The notes: generated from the letters alone by a model not told the origin. A stretch of DNA of 19,599 nucleotides from JBHENN01 sp046262015 (GCA_046262015.1 JBHENN010000006.1:1-19599); one strand, 5' to 3'. Numbered from the stretch's first letter, positions 1 to 11,300 are shown. Made by a program: numbers and translations.

Positions 1-1
1 G

Positions 2-400
2 GCCGAGGGGGACCCGACGCTACCCCGCGCCCAGCTACGGCGCGCCGGAGGGACCGACGAGCCCCACCCGTCCCGCCGCGACGCGGTTGTGCGAGCGATG
101 CCGACCCCGACCACCGCCCGCTTCCACCTCGTCGAAGCGACCGCCTTCCAGACCGACGCCCAAGAGGTCGGCGACCGCTTCCGCCAGGGCTACTCGGTGC
201 TCCTCAACCTGCAGTCGGTCGCGAGCCGGGAGGAGCGGCAGCGCATCGTCGACTTCGCGAGCGGCCTCGCCTATGGGATGCAGGGCCATCTCAAGCCGGC
301 GGGTGAGCGCGTCTACCTGCTCACCCCGCCCGGGGTCGAAGTCTCGGCGGACGAACCCCGCCGGTTCATGGAGGAGCGCGGCTTCTTCAACCAGGCGTGA
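2..400 (+). CDS. sepF: Cell division protein SepF, 5'-truncated by window edge
   Basis: SepF is a membrane-associated FtsZ anchor that helps build the division ring, and it is essential in actinobacteria that lack FtsA. The frame is open from base 2 with no upstream stop, so the gene begins outside the window. The visible upstream residues are Pro/Arg/Gly-rich and fit the variable linker that joins the N-terminal membrane-binding helix to the conserved domain. From about base 110 the SepF core is clear: VEATAFQTDAQEVGDRFRQG, then SVLLNLQ, then VDFASGLAYGMQGHLKP, then VYLLTPPGVEVS near the end. Internal GTG (89) or ATG (98) codons would give only about 100 residues without the membrane helix, so I prefer an edge truncation. 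The stop overlaps the GTG of yggT (GTGA), which implies translational coupling. Confidence 0.9.
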   Translation, partial: AEGDPTLPRAQLRRAGGTDEPHPSRRDAVVRAMPTPTTARFHLVEATAFQTDAQEVGDRFRQGYSVLLNLQSVASREERQRIVDFASGLAYGMQGHLKPAGERVYLLTPPGVEVSADEPRRFMEERGFFNQA

Positions 401-657
401 ACCTCCTGCTCGCGGTCGTCTGCTACGCACTGCAGGCGTACTTCATCATCTTGTTCCTGCGTTTCATCCTGTCGTGGGTCACGATGTTCTGGTCGCCGCC
501 GCCCGCGCTGTCTCCCGCTCTCCGGGTCGTGTACGAGCTCACCGAGCCGGTGATGGCGTTCTTCCGCAGGTTCATCCCGCCCATCGGGGGGCTCGACCTC
601 TCGCTGCTGGTCGTGTTCGTGATCCTGCAGGTCGCGATGGCGTCGATCGGCTGCTAA
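397..657 (+). CDS. YggT/YlmG family membrane protein
   Basis: This is a small integral membrane protein of 86 residues with two hydrophobic helices, about residues 3-28 and 64-83. They flank the family signature between residues about 45 and 68: YELTEPVMAFFRRFIPP followed by IGGLDLS. YggT/YlmG proteins sit next to sepF and divIVA in many Gram-positive genomes and are linked to division or membrane organisation, but their molecular function is not settled. The GTG start at 397 overlaps the sepF stop by four bases, so it is probably translated by re-initiation. Length and motifs are normal for the family. Confidence 0.9.
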   Translation: MNLLLAVVCYALQAYFIILFLRFILSWVTMFWSPPPALSPALRVVYELTEPVMAFFRRFIPPIGGLDLSLLVVFVILQVAMASIGC

Positions 658-679
658 GGCGTCCCCGGAAAGCGCCGGG

Positions 680-702
680 TCCTTCTGTCCTTCTGCGATA
701 CT
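680..702 (+). promoter_or_regulatory. Candidate divIVA promoter with tandem octamer
   Basis: The 51-bp gap before divIVA holds a perfect tandem repeat of TCCTTCTG (680-687 and 688-695), then an extended -10-like element TGC-GATACT (hexamer 697-702). Six bases separate the hexamer from the divIVA ATG at 709, which is the spacing of leaderless transcripts. No Shine-Dalgarno and no good -35 are visible. A short inverted repeat (CCCGG 664-668, CCGGG 675-679) lies just upstream and could weakly terminate the yggT transcript. Confidence 0.45.
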
Positions 703-708
703 GGCCCG

Positions 709-1500
709 ATGGACCTGGGCGCCCGAGACATCCATGAGAAGCAGTTCAACGACGCGTGGCGCGGCTACAACCAGGAGGAGGTCGACGACTTCCTCGACAA
801 GGTCGCAGAGGCGCTCGACCAGGCCCACCGGGAGAACGCGGCGCTCCACGACCGCGTCCGCGAGCTCGACCAGGTCCTGTCCACCAGCCGTGACACCGAG
901 GAGATGCTGAAGAAGACCCTGGTCACGGCGCAACAGGCCGCCGAGGAGGCGATCGCCAGCGCCAAGGCGAAGGCCGAGCAGCTGATCGGGGAGGCCGAAG
1001 CGGCCGCCACCCGCGCCCAGCAGGAGTCCGAGGAGCGAGCCCGGACGATCGAGACCGAGCTCCGCCAGCGTCAGATCGAGGCCGGGCGGGAGCAGGCCGC
1101 GCTCAAGCGCGCGGTCGAGGAGCGGGTCGAGCGCCTGCGCGGCGTCGAATCCGAGCTGGTCCAGAAGCTCCGGCGGTTCCTCGGCGACCAGATGCGGGCT
1201 CTGGAAGAGATGGCGGGAGGTGGCGACTCCGAGTCCTCCCCGGCCAGTGCGGGCGCCGGCCCCCCTGCAGGCGTGTCTCCGGCCGGTTCTTCTACCGGTT
1301 CTCCTACCGGCCAACCGCCCGCCCGCCTCCCGGTGCCCGACGAGGGCCCGGCTGCGGTGGAACGCGGCGGGGTGGTCGCTGCTGCCCCACGGCGCGAGCC
1401 GGGTCCCGACGACACCGAGGAGACGCCCGCGATCGAACGCCGCGGTGTGCGCGGGCTGTTCGGTCGGGATCCCGTCCGCACTGAGCGGGACCAGGCATGA
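709..1500 (+). CDS. divIVA: DivIVA (Wag31-like) polar growth/septum scaffold
   Basis: DivIVA is a coiled-coil scaffold that binds curved membrane at poles and septa and organises polar cell-wall growth in actinobacteria. The protein is 263 residues. The N-terminal lipid-binding domain is diagnostic: DIHEKQFNDAWRGYNQEEVD and FLDKVAEAL within residues about 7-36. A long, charged, Ala/Glu/Arg-rich coiled coil follows to about residue 170. The C-terminal 90 residues are Ser/Pro/Gly-rich, low complexity and probably disordered. The ATG at 709 puts the conserved domain close to the N terminus as expected, and a -10-like hexamer lies six bases upstream. The TGA overlaps the ATG of the next gene (ATGA). 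Confidence 0.92.
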   Translation: MDLGARDIHEKQFNDAWRGYNQEEVDDFLDKVAEALDQAHRENAALHDRVRELDQVLSTSRDTEEMLKKTLVTAQQAAEEAIASAKAKAEQLIGEAEAAATRAQQESEERARTIETELRQRQIEAGREQAALKRAVEERVERLRGVESELVQKLRRFLGDQMRALEEMAGGGDSESSPASAGAGPPAGVSPAGSSTGSPTGQPPARLPVPDEGPAAVERGGVVAAAPRREPGPDDTEETPAIERRGVRGLFGRDPVRTERDQA

Positions 1501-2321
1501 TGACCGCGTTGATCGGCGCCTCGGTCCTTTTGATCGTGGGATCCGCCGTCGCCCTCGCGTTCGGCTGGGGCACGGCCGACCAGACCCTGATCTGGACCTC
1601 GATCGGCGCCAGCCTCGGCGCCGGTTTGTTGCTCGGGTTCGCGTGGTTCCGGACGCGCCGCGGCGAAGCCCAGCCGTCCTTCGCACCAGCCGCCGCGGCC
1701 TGGTCCCCGAGCGGGCTCGGCGGTGCCGGCGCGACGGGAGAGGCGGCGTCCGAGCGAACCGGCGAGGAAGACGTGCTGTTGGCGACGATGCAGCCCACCG
1801 GCCCGGACGCGACGGCCCGCGACGACACCGCGACAGGGGACGCCGCGGACGATGCCGCCCCGGCGACGGAGGCACCGGCACCGGCCGCAGCGAAGAAGAC
1901 CCCGGCGAGGCCGCGGGCGAAAGCCAAGCCCAAGCCCAAGCCCAAGGCCAAGCCCGCTCCGGCCGACGCGGCCGCACGAGCCGCGGCCGAGGTCAGGACC
2001 ACCCTCGGCCTCACCCAGGGCCGCGGCAGCACCGCCGCGGAGGGGTCGGCAACTGCCCCGACCAAGACGACCGCCGGCAAGACGCCCGCCCCGCGGAAGT
2101 CGACCGCCGGCAAGACGCCCGCCCCGACCAAGACGCCCGCCGGCAAGACGCCCGCCCCGAGCACGACGACCGCCGCCTCCACGGAGATCGTCGCCGTACC
2201 CGACCGCGGCAAGTTCCACCGCGCCGGGTGCCGGTTCGCCTCGGCGCAGGGTGCCGTCCCCATGACCAAGGCGACGGCGCGCCGCCGCGGCTACGCGCCG
2301 TGCGGGGTCTGCAAGCCGTAA
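1497..2321 (+). CDS. Unrecognised membrane protein with Lys/Pro-rich linker and Ada-like Cys/His C-terminal domain
   Basis: I do not recognise this 274-residue protein as a named family. Two predicted membrane helices (about residues 4-23 and 32-50) are followed by an arginine-containing stretch (FRTRRGE), so the long C-terminal part should be cytoplasmic by the positive-inside rule. Residues about 55-235 are low complexity: first Ala/Asp/Thr-rich, then strongly basic with KPKPKPKAKP and three copies of an AGKTPAP unit. The last 40 residues form a compact module with FHRAGCRFA and later GYAPCGVC, giving His241, Cys245, Cys269 and Cys272. This resembles the small metal-binding domain first known from Ada, also found as a C-terminal module in unrelated proteins. 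Translation is coupled to divIVA (ATGA). A DNA- or polyanion-binding membrane tether is my inference only. Confidence 0.8.
   Translation: MMTALIGASVLLIVGSAVALAFGWGTADQTLIWTSIGASLGAGLLLGFAWFRTRRGEAQPSFAPAAAAWSPSGLGGAGATGEAASERTGEEDVLLATMQPTGPDATARDDTATGDAADDAAPATEAPAPAAAKKTPARPRAKAKPKPKPKAKPAPADAAARAAAEVRTTLGLTQGRGSTAAEGSATAPTKTTAGKTPAPRKSTAGKTPAPTKTPAGKTPAPSTTTAASTEIVAVPDRGKFHRAGCRFASAQGAVPMTKATARRRGYAPCGVCKP
2070..2159 (+). repeat. Degenerate in-gene tandem repeat encoding AGKTPAP units
   Basis: Three near-identical 24-bp blocks (2070-2093, 2103-2126, 2136-2159) start 33 bp apart and encode [T/P]AGKTPAP, with short RKST or TKT spacers. They belong to the basic linker of the membrane protein. 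Period and length are multiples of three, so copy number can change without breaking the frame. Confidence 0.75.
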
Positions 2322-2368
2322 CCAGCGGCTCGCGCTGCACTCCCGGGGCCGGTTGGCCTCCGCGCCGC

Positions 2369-2384
2369 GGCGGGTCAGGCCGCC
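2369..2384. terminator. Weak hairpin between convergent genes
   Basis: The 64-bp gap between the stop codons of the membrane-protein gene (+) and ileS (-) holds a 5-bp inverted repeat, GGCGG (2369-2373) and CCGCC (2380-2384), with a 6-nt loop. There is no T-tract on either strand. It could act as a weak bidirectional terminator, but short GC-only stems like this also arise by chance in such GC-rich DNA. Confidence 0.2.
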
Positions 2385-2385
2385 T

Positions 2386-5598
<3,213 letters not shown>

Positions 5599-5605
5599 GC
5601 CTGCA

Positions 5606-5611
5606 AAGATA
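5606..5611 (-). promoter_or_regulatory. Candidate -10 element of ileS
   Basis: On the minus strand TATCTT ends seven bases before the ATG at 5598. There is no Shine-Dalgarno between them, so a leaderless or near-leaderless ileS mRNA is plausible. No convincing -35 is visible. It faces the divergent DksA-like gene across a 100-bp region. Confidence 0.4.
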
Positions 5612-5683
5612 GCCTGGGAGACCACCGCCGAGCCGCCGCCGGACCCCTCGTCGAGGCGCCCCGGAGGGCGGGTACCCGTGTGC

Positions 5684-5689
5684 TATCGT
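5684..5689 (+). promoter_or_regulatory. Candidate extended -10 element of the DksA-like gene
   Basis: TGC-TATCGT (TATCGT 5684-5689) is a TANNNT hexamer preceded by TGN, nine bases before the ATG at 5699. It supports that ATG over the upstream in-frame ATG at 5597, which would overlap the start of ileS and lie upstream of this promoter. No -35 or Shine-Dalgarno is evident. Confidence 0.4.
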
Positions 5690-5698
5690 CCCGCGGCC

Positions 5699-6721
5699 AT
5701 GACCCCGGCCAAGGGCAAGAAGACCGCGTCGAGCCCGGCCGCGCGTCGCAAGGCGACCGTGGCCGCGCGCTCCTCTACGTCTGGCGCTGCCACCGGCGCG
5801 TCCCGCAAGCCGGCCGCGGGCAAGGCCGCCTCCGGGAAGACCTCCGCCAAGAAGACGGCGGCTCGGAAGGCCTCCGGCGCCAAGACCCCGGCGAGGAAGA
5901 CCCCGGCGAGGAAGACGCCCGCCCGGAAGAGCTCGTCCAGGAAGATCGCCGCCGCGAAGAGCCCGGCGAAGAAGAGCCCGGCGAAGAAGAGCCCGGCGAA
6001 GAAGAGCCCGGCGAAGAAGAGCCCGGCTAGGAAGAGCGCGGACCGCACCGGACGGGCCACCAAGCCCGCGGTCCGCGGCGGCGGGCGCCGCAAGGCCGCC
6101 GGGGGCCGGTCCTCTAGCTCGACCGCGACCAAGAAGGGCCGGGGGGCCGCCACCGCGTCCCCCAAGACCCCGGCCCCCAAGACCCCGTCCCCGAGCACGG
6201 CCGCTCGCAAGAAAGCCGCGGCCGCGTCGACCAAGCAGCCCACCGCCCCGTCGGGGACCCCGCGGCGCGCCGTCGACCGCAAGCCCCTGATCCGCCGGGG
6301 AGCGGCGGCGTCGGCCAAGACCCGTAGCCGGGCGCCGCGGCCCCTGAAGCTCGACAAGTCGGCGTTGAAGGGGGTCCGGGAGCGACTGGTCGCCGAGCTC
6401 GACAACCTCCGCGCCCGGATCGAGGACATCGACGAGACCGTCTTCCAGGGGACGCAGTCCGACGTGACCGGCGAGGCCGGCCTCGACGAGGCGTTCGCCG
6501 ATGCCGGTACGGCCACCTTCGAGCGGGAGAGGGACCTGTCGATCCGCAACAACATCGGCGACCTCATCGACCAGATCACCCGCGCGATCGCTCGGATCGA
6601 CGCAGGCACCTACGGGAGCTGCGAGCGGTGCGGCCAGCCGATCGATGGGGCGCGCCTCAAGGCCCTGCCCCACGCGCTGCTGTGCATGGATTGCAAGCGA
6701 CGCGAAGAACGGGCTCGCTGA
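5699..6721 (+). CDS. DksA/TraR-family C4 zinc-finger protein with histone-H1-like N-terminal tail
   Basis: The protein has 340 residues in two parts. Residues 1 to about 215 are extremely basic, built of Lys, Ala, Pro, Ser and Arg with KTPAR and KSPAK pentapeptide repeats, like the tails of histone H1 and some bacterial nucleoid proteins. Residues about 216-340 form a DksA/TraR domain: a predicted helical hairpin with acidic residues near its turn (GLDEAFADAG), then a C4 zinc finger with Cys308, Cys311, Cys329 and Cys332 (C-x2-C-x17-C-x2-C) in the typical setting YGSCERCGQPI. DksA-type proteins act on RNA polymerase through the secondary channel. The tail suggests DNA binding as well, and a comparable gene lies between ileS and lspA in Streptomyces as I recall. 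Whether it regulates transcription, compacts DNA or does both cannot be read from sequence. It overlaps lspA, so the two are probably co-transcribed. Confidence 0.88.
   Translation: MTPAKGKKTASSPAARRKATVAARSSTSGAATGASRKPAAGKAASGKTSAKKTAARKASGAKTPARKTPARKTPARKSSSRKIAAAKSPAKKSPAKKSPAKKSPAKKSPARKSADRTGRATKPAVRGGGRRKAAGGRSSSSTATKKGRGAATASPKTPAPKTPSPSTAARKKAAAASTKQPTAPSGTPRRAVDRKPLIRRGAAASAKTRSRAPRPLKLDKSALKGVRERLVAELDNLRARIEDIDETVFQGTQSDVTGEAGLDEAFADAGTATFERERDLSIRNNIGDLIDQITRAIARIDAGTYGSCERCGQPIDGARLKALPHALLCMDCKRREERAR
5882..6031 (+). repeat. 15-bp tandem repeats encoding KTPAR and KSPAK
   Basis: Two blocks lie inside the basic tail. Three 15-bp units at 5882-5926 encode KTPAR, and five units at 5957-6031 encode KSPAK or KSPAR; four of the five are identical AAGAGCCCGGCGAAG. 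The near-perfect DNA identity suggests recent slippage expansion, so copy number may vary between strains. Confidence 0.85.
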
Positions 6722-7215
6722 TACCGCTTCGGCTCCTCGGCACCGCCGCGGCGGTCGTAGCGCTCGACCAGCTCACCAAATCGGCCGCCGTCGCCGCGCT
6801 GGCCGACGGGCCGATCGAGGTGATCCCGGGGGTACTGACCCTGCGACTCCACTCCAACACCGGCGGGGCGTTCGGGATCCTCCAGGGATATCCGGGTTTC
6901 TTCCTCGTCGCCACCGCGGTCGTGATGATCACGATTCTTCTCTGGGCGCGCCGGGTCGACGACCGGCGCCTGCTGATCCCCCTCGGGCTGGTCCTGGGCG
7001 GCGGCGGGGGCAACCTCGCCGACCGGCTCTTCCGGGGCGACCACCGTAGCGTCGTCGACTTCGTCGACCTTCACGTGTGGCCCTTGTTCAACGTCGCGGA
7101 CGCGGCCATCGTCGCGGGAGTGGCGCTGATCTTTCTTCTCTCGGTGCGACCGCCCCGGGCCGGTACCCCCCACCGCGCCGACGATCCCCCCGAGCCGTCC
7201 TCTAACGGACCGTGA
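6691..7215 (+). CDS. lspA: Lipoprotein signal peptidase (signal peptidase II)
   Basis: LspA is a membrane aspartyl protease that cleaves the signal peptide of lipid-modified prolipoproteins. Four hydrophobic helices are visible, together with family motifs: LDQLTK after helix 1, NTGGAFGILQG, GNLADR with catalytic Asp111, and FNVADAAI with catalytic Asp137 (numbering from the TTG start). The start is uncertain. There is no in-frame ATG near the first helix; a TTG at 6691 gives a normal basic N terminus (QATRRTG) and 174 residues. GTG 6682 or CTG 6718 are alternatives, the last overlapping the preceding stop codon. All candidates overlap or abut the upstream gene. The stop overlaps the GTG of rluD. 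A candidate lipoprotein substrate is encoded at 11811-12611. Confidence 0.92.
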   Translation: MQATRRTGSLIPLRLLGTAAAVVALDQLTKSAAVAALADGPIEVIPGVLTLRLHSNTGGAFGILQGYPGFFLVATAVVMITILLWARRVDDRRLLIPLGLVLGGGGGNLADRLFRGDHRSVVDFVDLHVWPLFNVADAAIVAGVALIFLLSVRPPRAGTPHRADDPPEPSSNGP

Positions 7216-8147
7216 CGACCGTGCGCTTCCACGCCGGCGAGGCCGAGACGGGGGAGCGGGTCGACGCCGCGCTGGCGCATCACGCCGGGATCGCTCGAGC
7301 CGCGGCTCAGCGCGCCCTGCGCACCGGGGCGGTGACGGTCAACCGGCTCCCGGCGCGCCCCAGCTACCGCCTGGTCCCCGGCGACGAGGTCGCCGGGGAG
7401 GTGGGGCCCGTCGTGGCCGAGCCGCCCGCGGGTGAAGACATCGCCGTCACGGTCCGTTACGAGGACGACCGGGTCCTGGTCGTGTCCAAGCCTGCCGGGC
7501 TCGTGACCCACCCCGCCGGAGGCCACGAGCGAGGGACCCTGGTCAACGCCCTGATCGGCCGGGGTGGACCCCTCTCCGGGACGGGCTCGGCCCGCCCGGG
7601 CATCGTCCACCGTCTCGACAAGGACACCTCCGGCTTGCTCCTGGTGGCCAAGGACGACGCCGCCCACGCCGCCCTCGTCGACGCACTCGCCCGGCGCGCC
7701 GTGACCCGTCGGTACCTCGCCCTCGTGCGGGGGTCGATGCCCGCGGGCTCGGGCACGATCGACGCCCCGGTGGGGCGCCACCCGGCGCGCCCTCGCCTCA
7801 TGGCCGTGACGTCCGAGGGGAGACCCGCGGTCACGCACTACCGGGTCGCCGCGGAGCGCGGGGGAACCAGCTTGCTCGAGGTGATCCTCGAGACCGGCCG
7901 GACGCACCAGATAAGGGTGCACCTGGGCCATCTCGGCCATCCGATCCTCGGCGATGCGACCTACGGGGGCAAGACCGAGCTCGCCGTCCGATGGGGCGCC
8001 ACGCGCCCGTTCCTGCACGCGTGGGCGCTGGCCTTCCCCCATCCCGACGGCGGGCGGGTGATCGAGGTGGCCGACCCCCTGCCTGTGGACCTCATCGCGG
8101 TGCTCGATCGTGCCGGCATCGAGCCTCCGGACCTCCCCACCCCCTAG
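7212..8147 (+). CDS. rluD: RluA/RluD-family 23S rRNA pseudouridine synthase
   Basis: The protein has 311 residues. An N-terminal S4-like RNA-binding domain (about residues 14-75) precedes the pseudouridine synthase domain. The catalytic signature HRLDKDTSGLLLVAK contains Asp136, and GRTHQIRVHLGHLGHPILGD marks the C-terminal half of the fold. RluD enzymes isomerise uridines in helix 69 of 23S rRNA. The exact target is inferred from S4 plus catalytic-domain architecture and from the lspA neighbourhood, and a related RluA-type specificity is possible. The GTG start overlaps the lspA stop (GTGA), so it is probably the last gene of the dksA-like-lspA-rluD unit. Confidence 0.93.
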   Translation: MTTVRFHAGEAETGERVDAALAHHAGIARAAAQRALRTGAVTVNRLPARPSYRLVPGDEVAGEVGPVVAEPPAGEDIAVTVRYEDDRVLVVSKPAGLVTHPAGGHERGTLVNALIGRGGPLSGTGSARPGIVHRLDKDTSGLLLVAKDDAAHAALVDALARRAVTRRYLALVRGSMPAGSGTIDAPVGRHPARPRLMAVTSEGRPAVTHYRVAAERGGTSLLEVILETGRTHQIRVHLGHLGHPILGDATYGGKTELAVRWGATRPFLHAWALAFPHPDGGRVIEVADPLPVDLIAVLDRAGIEPPDLPTP

Positions 8148-8163
8148 GCACCGGGGGGCGCGG

Positions 8164-8207
8164 GCGTCCACAGCGGGTCCACAGGAACCGGGGGCTTGTT
8201 AGCCACA
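8164..8207 (+). promoter_or_regulatory. Cluster of DnaA-box-like 9-mers upstream of dnaE
   Basis: Three same-orientation matches to the DnaA box lie within 44 bp: GCGTCCACA (8164-8172), GGGTCCACA (8175-8183) and TTAGCCACA (8199-8207). The last differs from E. coli TTATCCACA by one base; the first two differ from the actinobacterial form TTGTCCACA by two. There is no AT-rich region and no dnaA or dnaN nearby, so this is not an origin. DnaA control of dnaE or a DnaA-titrating site are the possibilities. Chance is not excluded. Confidence 0.3.
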
Positions 8208-8217
8208 GGGCCCCCGG
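8188..8217 (+). terminator. Hairpin downstream of rluD, candidate terminator
   Basis: CCGGGGGC (8188-8195) and GCCCCCGG (8210-8217) form a perfect 8-bp GC-only stem with a 14-nt loop, 41 bp after the rluD stop. There is no T-tract, but hairpins of this kind act as terminators in some actinobacteria. One of the DnaA-box-like sequences lies in the loop. Confidence 0.45.
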
Positions 8218-8294
8218 GGGAGGGTGTCGAGGCCGGGCGGAGACCTGCGTTCGGGCGGCCGGTCGCCGCGTTCGTGCAGGTGGGAGGGGCATGC

Positions 8295-8324
8295 TTGCGT
8301 ACGGTCCGAGCCCGGGTGTAAGTA
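8295..8324 (+). promoter_or_regulatory. Possible dnaE promoter
   Basis: TTGCGT (8295-8300) and TAAGTA (8319-8324) are separated by 18 bp and resemble -35 and -10 elements, about 45 bp before the dnaE GTG. The match is moderate. The rest of the 221-bp gap shows no ORF and no RNA gene that I can support. Confidence 0.25.
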
Positions 8325-8368
8325 GAACGACACGGTTGTGATTCCCCTCTAGCCCTGGATCGGTCCCT

Positions 8369-11300
8369 GTGAGCTTCGTCCATCTGCACGCCCATACCGA
8401 GTACTCCATGCTCGACGGCGCGAGCCGGGTGAACGAGCTGTTCGCGGCCGCCGCCGACTACGGCATGCCGGCCTGCGCCATCACCGACCACGGCGTGATG
8501 TTCGGGGCGCTGGACTTCTACAAGGCGGGCGGGCGCGCCGGCGTGAAGCCGATCCTGGGGACCGAGGGCTACCTCTTCGGGGGCGACCGACGCGAGAAGC
8601 CGCCCCAGAGGGAGAACGGCGAGAAGACCTTCCACCTGACGCTGCTAGCGGCCGACGACCGCGGCTACGCCAACCTCGTGAAGATCTCGTCCAAGGCGTG
8701 GCTCGAAGGGCTCCACTACCACCCCCGGGCGGACTGGGAGCTGCTGGCGGCCCACTCGGAGGGGGTCATCTGCCTGTCGGGCTGCTTGTCGGCCGAGATC
8801 CCGCGCTTGATCGTGGCCGGAGACCTCCGCGGGGCGCGTGCCAAGGTCGCCCAGTACCGGGAGCTGTTCGGCGATCGCTTCTACCTCGAGCTCCAGGATC
8901 ACGGGATCGCGGTCCAAGCACCGCTCAACGACGAGCTTGTCCGGATCGGGACGGAGATGGGGATCGGCTGGGTGGCGACCAACGACTCGCACTACACCCA
9001 CAAGGACGACGCACGCGCCCACGAGGTCCTGTTGTGCATCAACACCGGCAGCGAGCTCTCCGACCCCAAGAGGTTCAAGTTCGACTCCGACGAGTTCTAC
9101 CTGAAGCGCCCCGACCAGATGACCGCGGCGTTCGCCCGCTGGCCGGGGGCGTGCGAGACGACCCTGGAGGTGGCGGATCGGTGCTCCGTGGAGCTGTCGC
9201 TCGGTAACCTCCTACTGCCTCGCTTCGAGACACCCGGCGGCAAGGACCTCGACGTGTACCTGCGGGAGCTCGTCGCGCTCGGGCTGGGCGAGCGCTACGG
9301 GGCCGAGCAGGAGGAAGCTCGCCGGCGCGCCGACTACGAGCTCGCCGTGATCGCCGAGATGGGCTACCAGGGTTACTTCCTCGTCGTGCAGGACTTCGTG
9401 AACTGGGCGAAGCGGCAGGGGATCCGCGTCGGACCCGGCCGGGGTAGCGCGGCCGGGTCGGTGGTTTCGTACGCACTCGGCATCACCGAGCTGGACCCGA
9501 TCCGCTACGACCTGATGTTCGAGCGGTTCCTCAACCCCGAGCGCGTTGCGATGCCGGACATCGACATCGACTTCGACGAGCGCCGGCGCGGCGACGTCAT
9601 CCGGTACGTCGCGGACAAGTACGGCGACGACCGCGTCGCTCAGATCGTGACGTTCGGCACGATCAAGGGCAAGCAGGCGATCAAGGACGCGGCGCGCGTC
9701 CTGGGCTTCCCCTACACCGACGGCGACAGGCTCACGAAGATGTATCCGTCTCTGATCATGGGCCGGGACTCCGGGCTGCAGAGCGCGCTCGAGACATCAC
9801 CGGAGCTGCGCGCCGCGTACGCCGACGGTGGCGCCGCGCGGCAGATCATCGACACCGCGCTCAAGATCGAGAACATCAAGCGGTCCGCCGGTATCCATGC
9901 CGCGGGCGTCGTGATCGGCCGCGACCCTCTCATCGAGCACGTCCCGCTGAAACGCGGGGACCACGGCGAGGTGGTCACGCAGTTCGACATGAACGGTGTC
10001 GAGGAGCTGGGGCTGCTCAAGATGGACTTCCTCGGGCTCCGCAACCTCACCGTGATCGATCTGGCCGTCGAGTACATCGCCGCGAACAAGGGCGTGAAGG
10101 TGGACGTCGACCACCTCGACTTCGACGACCCCAAGGTGTACGACCTCTTGCGCCGGGGGGAGGCCGACGGGGTGTTCCAGCTCGAGTCCGAGGGGATGCG
10201 GCGTCTCCTAGGGCAGCTCAAGCCTGACCGCTTCGAGCAGATCATGGCGCTGATAGCGCTCTACCGGCCGGGGCCGATGGAGCAGATCCCGGCCTACATC
10301 GAGCGAAAGAACGACCCGTCCAAGGTCACTTACCTCCATCCGTCCATCGAGGAGATCACGCGCGAGACCTACGGGGTGCTCGTGTACCAGGAGCAGATCG
10401 TGCTGATGCTCCAGAAGCTCGCCGGCTACTCGCCCGGCGAAGCGGACCTGGTGCGCAAGGCGATCGGCAAGAAGAAGCGCGACATCATGGCAGCCGAAGA
10501 GCCGCGCTTCATCACCGGCTGCCTGGGCGTCGGCCTCACCGAAGCCGAGGCGCGCAAGCTGTGGGGTCTGATCCAGCCGTTCGCCGATTACTCCTTCAAC
10601 CGGGCGCACTCGGCCTGCTACGCGTACATCGCCTACCAGACCGCGTGGCTCAAGGCGCACTACCCGGTCGAGTACCTCGCCGCGCTGCTGACCTCGGTCA
10701 AGGACAACAAGGACGCCAAGCCGAAGTACCTCCACAGCGCGCGTCAGATGGGCATCCCGGTGCTGATCCCGGATGTCAACTCGTCAGACCGCGACTTCAC
10801 CCCGGTGGGAGACTCGGTCCGCTTCGGGCTCTCGGCCGTACGGCACGTGGGCGAGGGCGTCGTCGAGCGGATCGTGGAGGCGCGCACGCGCAAGGGGCGG
10901 TTCGAGTCGTTCTACGATTTCTGCCGGAAGGTGGACTACACGTGCCTCAACAAGAAGACGATCGAGTCCCTGATCAAGGCGGGGGCGTTCGAGTCCCTCG
11001 GCCACACCCGCCGCGGGTTGCTGGAGGTGTTCGAGAGCATCTGCGGGGAGGTATCCGCGCAGCGCAAGCAGGAAGAGGCCGGCCAGTTCGATCTGTTCTC
11101 GTCGTCGGGGGCGGACGACGGCCGGCCCGTCCACCGCGAGACCCCGATCGGGCTGGAGGAGCATCCGCGCGAGCTCGTGCGTGCCCTCGAGAAGGAGGTA
11201 CTGGGCCTCTACGTCTCGGATCACCCCTTGATGGGGGTGGAGGGCCTCTTGGCCCGCATGACCGACGTGACCATCGCGGCCCTCGCCGACCGCACTCCCG

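Noticed and set aside
313..1977. Minus-strand ORF of 554 codons opposite yggT, divIVA and the membrane-protein gene
   Set aside because: The Arg/Pro/Gly-rich composition has no recognisable motif, and it lies antisense to three well-supported genes, so it is a shadow frame.
5683..6609. Long minus-strand ORF (308 codons) opposite the DksA-like gene, with repeated FFAGL units resembling membrane segments
   Set aside because: It is the exact antisense of the Lys-rich KSPAK repeat region. The sense strand has a clear DksA/TraR domain and zinc finger, and GC-rich DNA leaves antisense frames open.
8164..8207. Replication origin at the DnaA-box-like cluster
   Set aside because: There are only three imperfect boxes, no AT-rich unwinding region, and no dnaA, dnaN, parA/B or rpmH nearby.
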